NCBI GenBank assembly: GCA_963205435.1
Contig: CAUJIV010000009.1
Coordinates: forward strand, 1 to 37,345
Direction: 5' to 3'
Length of the DNA stretch: 37,345 bases
Source of the DNA: Pseudomonadota bacterium
GTDB lineage: Bacteria; Pseudomonadota; Gammaproteobacteria; Burkholderiales; Rhodocyclaceae
Shown: piece after piece, positions 33,187-37,345 of the stretch
Layout of the letters: the number at the start of each line of letters is the position of its first letter
Numbering within the stretch: position 1 is the stretch's first letter
Program-made: the position numbers and the translations under genes
Notes under the pieces: generated by a model
Databases searched by the model: none
Told to the model about the DNA's origin: nothing
What the model saw: the letters and a program-made list of their open reading frames with translations, nothing else

Positions 33187-33666
33187 ATGAGCGCCAAGCC
33201 CGCCGTCACCCTGGACATGAGCGGCCTGTCCTGCCCGGCGCCGCTGATCGGCGCCAAGAAGATCGTCGACGCCATGGAAACGGGCCAGTCGCTGCTGCTG
33301 GTTTCCAACTGCCCGGGCACGTCGGACGACCTTTTCGCCTGGTCGCGGCAGACCGGCAACGAGGTGACGGTGAAGGACAGGATGGGCGAGGGGCGCACAG
33401 CCTATCTGATCATCCGCGGCAGCGGCGGGAGGGCGCCGGCGCCGAACGTCACGCTCGACTTGCGCGGCGTCTCCTGCCCGGGGCCGATCCTCGAGGCGAA
33501 GAAGCTGCTCGACGCCCTGCAGCCGGGCCAGGTCCTGCTGCTGGTGAGCAACTGCCCGGGCACGCCGGCCGATGTCGATGCCTGGGTCGGCAACACCGCG
33601 GTGGAACTGCTCGAGCGCATCGAGGCGGAGCAGGGGATCTTCAAGTTTTACCTGCGCAGGCGATAA
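33187..33666 (+). CDS. Tandem TusA-TusA fusion protein
   Basis: Two complete TusA (SirA-like) domains in one 159-residue chain. Domain 1 (about 7-76) has the CPxP motif LSCPAPLIGAKK (C16), and domain 2 (about 87-157) has VSCPGPILEAKK (C97). Both retain the persulfide-carrying cysteine, and both have a second cysteine in the same place, LLLVSNCPGT (C42 and C123). That near-repeat shows internal duplication. TusA delivers sulfur to DsrEFH, so a two-site carrier beside dsr is meaningful. Starts 16 bases after the Cas6-like gene. Confidence 0.9.
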   Translation: MSAKPAVTLDMSGLSCPAPLIGAKKIVDAMETGQSLLLVSNCPGTSDDLFAWSRQTGNEVTVKDRMGEGRTAYLIIRGSGGRAPAPNVTLDLRGVSCPGPILEAKKLLDALQPGQVLLLVSNCPGTPADVDAWVGNTAVELLERIEAEQGIFKFYLRRR

Positions 33667-33713
33667 GCCGCGGGCATGGCCCATGCACCGTTCGGCGAGG
33701 TGGGGATAGGCAC

Positions 33714-33758
33714 GCCCGGTCAGCCTGCGGACCGGGCGCGCCGGGCGGCGCAGCCGCC
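33714..33758 (+). other. Two consecutive hairpins before the DsrC-like gene
   Basis: GCCCGGTC/GACCGGGC (33714-33721 with 33730-33737) and GGCGGC/GCCGCC (33744-33749 with 33753-33758) are perfect stems. GTTGTTCG follows, then A-rich sequence and AAGGAG before the next gene. They could be a weak terminator or an mRNA-processing site that sets different levels for the genes on each side. Confidence 0.55.
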
Positions 33759-33785
33759 GTTGTTCGACAAAAAAGGAGAAACCCC

Positions 33786-34151
33786 ATGGGAGACGCTTAC
33801 CGCGAGACGGCCTATCGCGAACTCATCGTGAACGGACGTCCCATCCAGGTCGATTCCGAAGGCTACCTGATCGACCTCGACGACTGGTCGGAGGAATTCG
33901 TCATCGCCCAGGCGAAGGAGGAGGAGCTGGAGCTGACCGACGAGCACTGGCAGGTGATCAACTTCATCCGCGACTACCACAACGAGCACCGCGTGCAGCC
34001 GCAGGTGCGGGTGATGATCACCCATTTCACCGAGAAGTGGGGCGCCGAGAAGGGCAGCAACCTCTACCTGCACCAGCTGTTTCCCAACGGTGGGCCGCAG
34101 AAGCAGGGCAACCGCCTCGCCGGCATCCGGCGGACGAAGGGGGAGCACTGA
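33786..34151 (+). CDS. DsrC-family paralogue lacking both redox cysteines (RspA-like)
   Basis: The 121 residues follow DsrC/TusE closely: LIVNGRPIQVDSEGYLIDLDDWSEEF, ELTDEHWQVINFIRDYHNEH, AEKGSNLYLHQLFPNGGP. At the C-terminal arm the DsrC cysteine is replaced (QGNRLAG with N109 in place of QACKIAG), and the terminal sequence RRTKGEH has no penultimate cysteine. It therefore cannot carry sulfur as DsrC does. Cysteine-free DsrC homologues have been described as regulatory sulfur-related proteins (Rsp). A clear ribosome binding site (AAAAGGAG, 33771-33778) precedes it. Confidence 0.9.
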   Translation: MGDAYRETAYRELIVNGRPIQVDSEGYLIDLDDWSEEFVIAQAKEEELELTDEHWQVINFIRDYHNEHRVQPQVRVMITHFTEKWGAEKGSNLYLHQLFPNGGPQKQGNRLAGIRRTKGEH

Positions 34152-34188
34152 AGGCCCCGCTGCCGGCGGCACCGGCGGAGAGCCGCTG

Positions 34189-34794
34189 ATGGCCGTCCGC
34201 ATCAGGAGCCGCTTCCACGCCGGCCGGCGCGAGCGCACGCCGGCGGAGCTGGCCAGCGTCGTCGCCATGCTGTCGTGGAAGCTCGCCCTGGCCTCCGTCC
34301 AGCGCATGCGCGAGGCGCGCTTCGACATCGACCTCGGCCGGCCCTATTTCGACTACGTCGTCGAGACCATGGCCTTCCACGCCCATTACGCCGACCGCGT
34401 CGCCTACGAAAGGCTGGACGCGGAAAGGCGCGGCGCCTTCACCACCGCGCTGGCCCGGCGCATGGCCGAGGCGATCGAGGACAACGCCGAGATGCTGCTC
34501 GAGGCGACCGAGCCGGGCGCCTGCCGCCGGCACTTCCTCGAGGTCTTCAACGCCGCCGGCGAGGACTACGCCGAATACGGCTGCGATGCCAGGGGACCGG
34601 ATTTCGGCTTTCGCCGCGCCTACGCCGCGCGCGTGCGCGAGGGCATGCCGGAGAAGGACAAGACCTGGGTCTACGACCAGGTGATGGAAATCGAGGCGCC
34701 CGACGCGGTGAAGGCCGTCGGCCGCACGCTGGACGGGCTGTTCGGCGGCAGCCCGCCGGAGCGGTCCGCCGGCAAGGAGATGAAGGAGGAATGA
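34189..34794 (+). CDS. Predicted helical protein of unknown function
   Basis: Not recognised. The 201 residues from ATG 34189 (MAVRIRSRFHAGRRERTPAELASV) look soluble, predominantly helical and charged, with no membrane segment or signal peptide. Notable segments are MLSWKLALASVQRMREARFDID, YFDYVVETMAFHAHYADRVAYERL and WVYDQVMEIEAPDAVKAVGRTLDG. Only two cysteines are present. It follows the DsrC-like gene by 37 bases, and its stop overlaps the candidate start region of the dioxygenase gene, so it is probably part of the same operon. Start choice is by position of the first ATG after the preceding stop. Confidence 0.75.
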   Translation: MAVRIRSRFHAGRRERTPAELASVVAMLSWKLALASVQRMREARFDIDLGRPYFDYVVETMAFHAHYADRVAYERLDAERRGAFTTALARRMAEAIEDNAEMLLEATEPGACRRHFLEVFNAAGEDYAEYGCDARGPDFGFRRAYAARVREGMPEKDKTWVYDQVMEIEAPDAVKAVGRTLDGLFGGSPPERSAGKEMKEE

Positions 34795-34796
34795 TG

Positions 34797-35675
34797 ATGC
34801 CCGCTCAGTTCGACCTGGCCAACGCCGCCGCCTACGGCGCCTGGCGCGAGCGCAAGCTGGCGGCGCAGCCGCGGGCGCTGGCCGATCTCGTCGTCGAAAT
34901 CGCCGATCCCTGCCGGCTGACGGCGGCCGAGCGCGGGGCGCTGCTCTCGCGCTGCGCCGCGGCCAACATGGCGCTCTACGCCTCGCCGCGCGGCAACGAC
35001 CCGGACAAGGACATCCCGCGCCTGCTCGGCCGCCAGCTCGGCCTCGTCAATCTCGACGCCAACCGGCTCGCCGACGACGACGGCATCACGCCGCTGGCGG
35101 TGGCGCCGGCCGGCACGCGCCGCGAGTTCATCCCGTTCACCGACCGCGGCATCAAGTGGCACACCGACGGCTATTACAACGACCTCGGGCATCAGGTGCA
35201 CGGCCTCATCCTGCATTGCGTCGAGAGCGCCGTCTCGGGAGGAGAGAACCGGCTGATGGACCACGAGATGGCCTACATCCTGCTGCGCGACGAGGATCCC
35301 GGCCATGTCCGCGCCCTGATGGCGGCCGACGCCATGACCATCCCGCCGCGGCTGGAAGACGGCGAGGTCGCCCGCGCGGCGCAGGCCGGCCCGGTGTTCA
35401 GCGTCCATCCCGACGGCCATCTGCACATGCGCTACACGGCGCGCAGCGTCAGCATCGCCTGGAAGGACGACGCCGCGACGCGCCGGGCGGTGGCGGCGCT
35501 CGAGCGCATCCTCGCCGACGACGCGAGCCCCTACGCCTTCCGCGGCCGCCTCGAGCCGGGCATGGGCCTGGTCTGCAACAACGTGCTGCACGACCGCTCG
35601 TCCTTCAAGGACTCGGCGGCACGCAAGCGGCTGCTCTACCGCGCCCGCTATTTCGACCGCGTCGCCGCCGACTGA
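34797..35675 (+). CDS. TauD/TfdA-like Fe(II)/2-oxoglutarate dioxygenase
   Basis: A 292-residue protein with the facial triad of the family: H122 and D124 in KWHTDGYYND and H265 in NVLHDRSSF, followed by arginines (282/284) near the end that would bind 2-oxoglutarate. Family members oxidise sulfonates, herbicides and other small substrates; the substrate here is unknown. Three in-frame ATGs (34791, 34794, 34797) follow AAGGAGG (34783-34789). 34797 has the best spacing, and the ATG at 34791 would overlap the previous stop. Position in a sulfur locus makes an organosulfur substrate plausible but unproven. Confidence 0.8.
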   Translation: MPAQFDLANAAAYGAWRERKLAAQPRALADLVVEIADPCRLTAAERGALLSRCAAANMALYASPRGNDPDKDIPRLLGRQLGLVNLDANRLADDDGITPLAVAPAGTRREFIPFTDRGIKWHTDGYYNDLGHQVHGLILHCVESAVSGGENRLMDHEMAYILLRDEDPGHVRALMAADAMTIPPRLEDGEVARAAQAGPVFSVHPDGHLHMRYTARSVSIAWKDDAATRRAVAALERILADDASPYAFRGRLEPGMGLVCNNVLHDRSSFKDSAARKRLLYRARYFDRVAAD

Positions 35676-35702
35676 ACGCGCGCCTGCCTCCCCGGGAGTA
35701 AA

Positions 35703-36413
35703 ATGGCCGGGACAAGCAGCCTCGCCATGAACCGGATCGACTTCCTCGGCGCCACCCTGGTGGACGCCGCCTGCCTCGCCGCCAGCGTGCTCGCGCTCGC
35801 CGCCTACCACCTCTTCATCCGCCACAAGCTGAGGCAGGACCCGACCTACACCGTGCAGGCGGTGAACACCATCGCCCGCACCGCCTGGGTCGAGAACATC
35901 ATGGCCGGCGGCAAGGAGGTCCTCGCCGTGCAGACCCTGCGCAACTCGACCATGGCGGCGACCTTCCTCGCCTCGACGGCGGTGCTGCTGGTGATGGGCA
36001 CGCTGACGCTCTCCGGCCAGGGCAGCCAGCTGGAAGCCTCCTGGCACGCGCTGAACAAGATCGGCGCCGTGCATAGCGCCATCTGGATCGTCAAGCTGCT
36101 GTTCCTGCTGCTCGACTTCTTCGTCGCCTTCTTCAGCTTCGCCTCGGCCATCCGCCTCTTCAACCACGTCGGCTACATGATCAACGTGCCGCTGTCGATG
36201 GCGCACAAGGCCATCTCGCCGCAGCACGTCGCCATCCACCTCAACCGCGCCGGCGGCCACTACAGCATCGGCATGCGTGCCTTCTATTTCGCCGTGCCGC
36301 TGGTGTTCTGGCTCTTCGGGCCGCTGTTCATGCTGGCGGCGACGCTCGGGCTGCTGGTCGTGCTCTACCGCCACGATCGCGCGCCGAGCGAGATGGCCGA
36401 CGACTACCGCTGA
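35703..36413 (+). CDS. DUF599 family membrane protein
   Basis: Integral membrane protein of the DUF599 family, function unknown. The 236 residues have four membrane segments (about 23-40, 86-106, 125-150 and 198-222) and the family's conserved stretch AVNTIARTAWVENIM and LAVQTLRNSTMAATFLAST. GGAG at 35695-35698 supports ATG 35703; ATG 35730 (MNRIDFLG) is an alternative. A gap of 27 bases after the dioxygenase leaves open whether it belongs to the same transcript. Confidence 0.85.
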   Translation: MAGTSSLAMNRIDFLGATLVDAACLAASVLALAAYHLFIRHKLRQDPTYTVQAVNTIARTAWVENIMAGGKEVLAVQTLRNSTMAATFLASTAVLLVMGTLTLSGQGSQLEASWHALNKIGAVHSAIWIVKLLFLLLDFFVAFFSFASAIRLFNHVGYMINVPLSMAHKAISPQHVAIHLNRAGGHYSIGMRAFYFAVPLVFWLFGPLFMLAATLGLLVVLYRHDRAPSEMADDYR

Positions 36414-36450
36414 CGCCGTGGCGCGCGCCCGCCGCGCGGTGGGCGAAGCG

Positions 36451-36474
36451 TTACAAACGCTTACATGCTTTACA
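36451..36474 (+). promoter_or_regulatory. Three phased TTACA motifs before the lipoprotein gene
   Basis: TTACA occurs at 36451, 36461 and 36470, that is, about one helical turn apart, in a sequence reading TTACAAACGC-TTACATGCT-TTACACT. TACACT at 36471-36476 could be a -10, but no consensus -35 fits. Likely the promoter/operator region of the lipoprotein at 36547. Confidence 0.4.
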
Positions 36475-36546
36475 CTTTTCGGGTCGCTTGCGGCGCGGAT
36501 CGCGCGTTGAATCGGGGGAATGCCCCACGCGATCCGGAGGAAGCCC

Positions 36547-36918
36547 GTGACACCCGACCAATCGTTCCGCGCCGCCCTGCTGGCCGGCGCTCTCGCCCTT
36601 GCCCTCGGCGGCTGCGTCGTCGCCCCGGCCGCGCCGTACGCCTATGCCCCCTACGAGACGGTGGTGGTGGCGCCACCGCCACCGCGCGTCGAGATCGTCG
36701 GCGCCGCGCCCTATCCGGGCTATCTGTGGATCGGCGGCTACTGGACCTGGCGCGGCAGCCGCCATGACTGGGTGCCCGGCTACTGGCAGGCGCCGCGGCC
36801 CGGCTATTCCTGGGCGCCGCACCGCTGGGTGCCGCAGGGGCGCGGCTGGCAGGAGCGGCCCGGCCACTGGCAGCGACAGCAGGACGGCCGCGACGGCGGC
36901 CGCGGCCGACGGCGCTGA
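36547..36918 (+). CDS. Tryptophan-rich YXWGXW-type lipoprotein
   Basis: A 123-residue predicted lipoprotein with an N-terminal signal ending in the lipobox LALGGC, then a Pro/Ala-rich segment and repeated aromatic motifs (GYLWIGGYWTW, HDWVPGYWQAP, YSWAPHRWVPQG, RPGHWQRQ) of the YXWGXW repeat family. The C-terminus is Gly/Arg/Asp-rich. The start is GTG 36547, set by GGAGG at 36536-36540; an in-frame ATG at 36520 lacks this. Likely an outer-membrane or periplasmic structural protein; no function is established. Confidence 0.85.
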   Translation: MTPDQSFRAALLAGALALALGGCVVAPAAPYAYAPYETVVVAPPPPRVEIVGAAPYPGYLWIGGYWTWRGSRHDWVPGYWQAPRPGYSWAPHRWVPQGRGWQERPGHWQRQQDGRDGGRGRRR

Positions 36919-36985
36919 CGAGCACCTTGCGTTCGAGGAATCACTGACTAGAGGACTCTTGAAACCGCCACTCCTCAAATCGTCG

Positions 36986-37189
36986 TCAAGATAATGGAAC
37001 CAGCTTGCAGCCACAGTGCTTGCACACATTGGCATCTTTGCGGACGAGTTCCTTGCAATCTGGACAACGCACATGAGTATCAGGTCGTGGAGCGTTTGGA
37101 TTACGCTTCTTTGAGCGGATGGCCGTATAAATCAGATGGGCAGGTATCGTCAGGAAGAGGAAGACAGCCCCAAAGAAAAGAGCAATCAA
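36986..37189 (-). CDS. Small membrane protein with C-terminal zinc ribbon
   Basis: A 67-residue protein with one N-terminal membrane helix (about 2-24), a basic linker (RSKKRNPNAPRPD) and a zinc-ribbon CPDC...CKHC (C42, C45, C56, C59). The start is taken as TTG 37189, with no good ribosome binding site, so it is uncertain. Base composition is lower in GC than the rest of the window, suggesting different origin. It follows, by about 20 bases, the end of another minus-strand gene (37211-37345). Function unknown. Confidence 0.75.
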   Translation of the reverse strand: MIALFFGAVFLFLTIPAHLIYTAIRSKKRNPNAPRPDTHVRCPDCKELVRKDANVCKHCGCKLVPLS

Positions 37190-37210
37190 ATGGAGAATTA
37201 TGAAAATTAC

Positions 37211-37345
37211 TCAGCAGTCGCCAATATAGGCGACAGACGGGGCTTTGAAGAATGAGCGAACGAGTCTTGGCATTTGCTGGAGTTTTGCAAGCTGCGCCTC
37301 GATTTTGTCGCGCAGTTTTTCTCCTTTCTGCAAAGGTCGCCTTGC
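37211..37345 (-). CDS. 3' end of an unidentified minus-strand gene
   Basis: Open frame from the window edge to TGA at 37211 (44 codons visible). The translation contains KGEKLRDKIEAQLAKLQQMP and RLVRSFFKAPSVAYIGDC, a plausible helical, charged C-terminus with balanced codon use. The start is outside the window. Not recognised. It appears to be co-transcribed with the zinc-ribbon gene. Confidence 0.55.
   Translation of the reverse strand, partial: ARRPLQKGEKLRDKIEAQLAKLQQMPRLVRSFFKAPSVAYIGDC

Noticed and set aside
37253..37345. Plus-strand start resembling a new gene (MSERVLAFAGVLQAA)
   Set aside because: The minus-strand frame over the same bases has a more natural protein sequence and leads into the next minus-strand gene; the plus frame has no ribosome binding site and loses any family resemblance after 15 codons.

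Overview
The window is a high-GC chromosomal segment from what looks like a sulfur-oxidising betaproteobacterium. The gene set (primosomal priB between rpsF and rpsR, cbb3 oxidase, petABC-sspAB, reverse-type dsr cluster) best fits a Rhodocyclales/Sterolibacteriaceae-like or related lineage such as Sulfuritalea. The genus is inference from protein character and gene order only.

Positions 1-6013 are housekeeping: the 3' part of purA, a tRNA-Leu(CAG) on the minus strand with its own promoter and terminator, rnr-rlmB, and the ribosomal operon rpsF-priB-rpsR-rplI, closed by a strong hairpin. Positions 6215-9635 hold a cbb3-type cytochrome oxidase operon (ccoNOQP plus a small membrane protein). Positions 9670-13988 hold a divergent pair (uracil-DNA-glycosylase-like, DUF488), tRNA-Ser(GGA), the 4.5S SRP RNA, and dnaX-ybaB-recR. 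Positions 14110-18004 hold the cytochrome bc1 operon petABC, followed by the stringent starvation genes sspA and sspB.

The central feature is a complete sulfur-oxidation-type dsr cluster on the minus strand (32086 down to 19534, order dsrA-B-E-F-H-C-M-K-L-J-O-P-N-R), followed by cysG for siroheme synthesis. DsrEFH with its sulfur-carrying cysteine, DsrL, and two-cysteine DsrC indicate the oxidative (rDsr) direction. Electrons would pass through DsrMKJOP and DsrL towards the quinone/NAD pools, and then via bc1 and cbb3 oxidase, both encoded close by. dsrS is not seen.

Divergently from dsrA (32356-35675, plus strand) lies a compact accessory operon: a 72-residue protein, a Cas6/Cmx6-like RAMP-fold protein with no CRISPR array in the window, a tandem TusA-TusA fusion, a DsrC paralogue lacking both redox cysteines, an unrecognised 201-residue protein, and a TauD-like dioxygenase. 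This is the most unusual part of the window. Its position suggests sulfur-trafficking or regulatory functions tied to rDsr, with an RNA-binding protein recruited from a CRISPR-type family.

Positions 35703-37345 hold a DUF599 membrane protein, a tryptophan-rich lipoprotein, and, in visibly more AT-rich DNA, a small zinc-ribbon membrane protein and the 3' end of another minus-strand gene cut by the window edge. No CRISPR array, transposase or prophage gene was seen.
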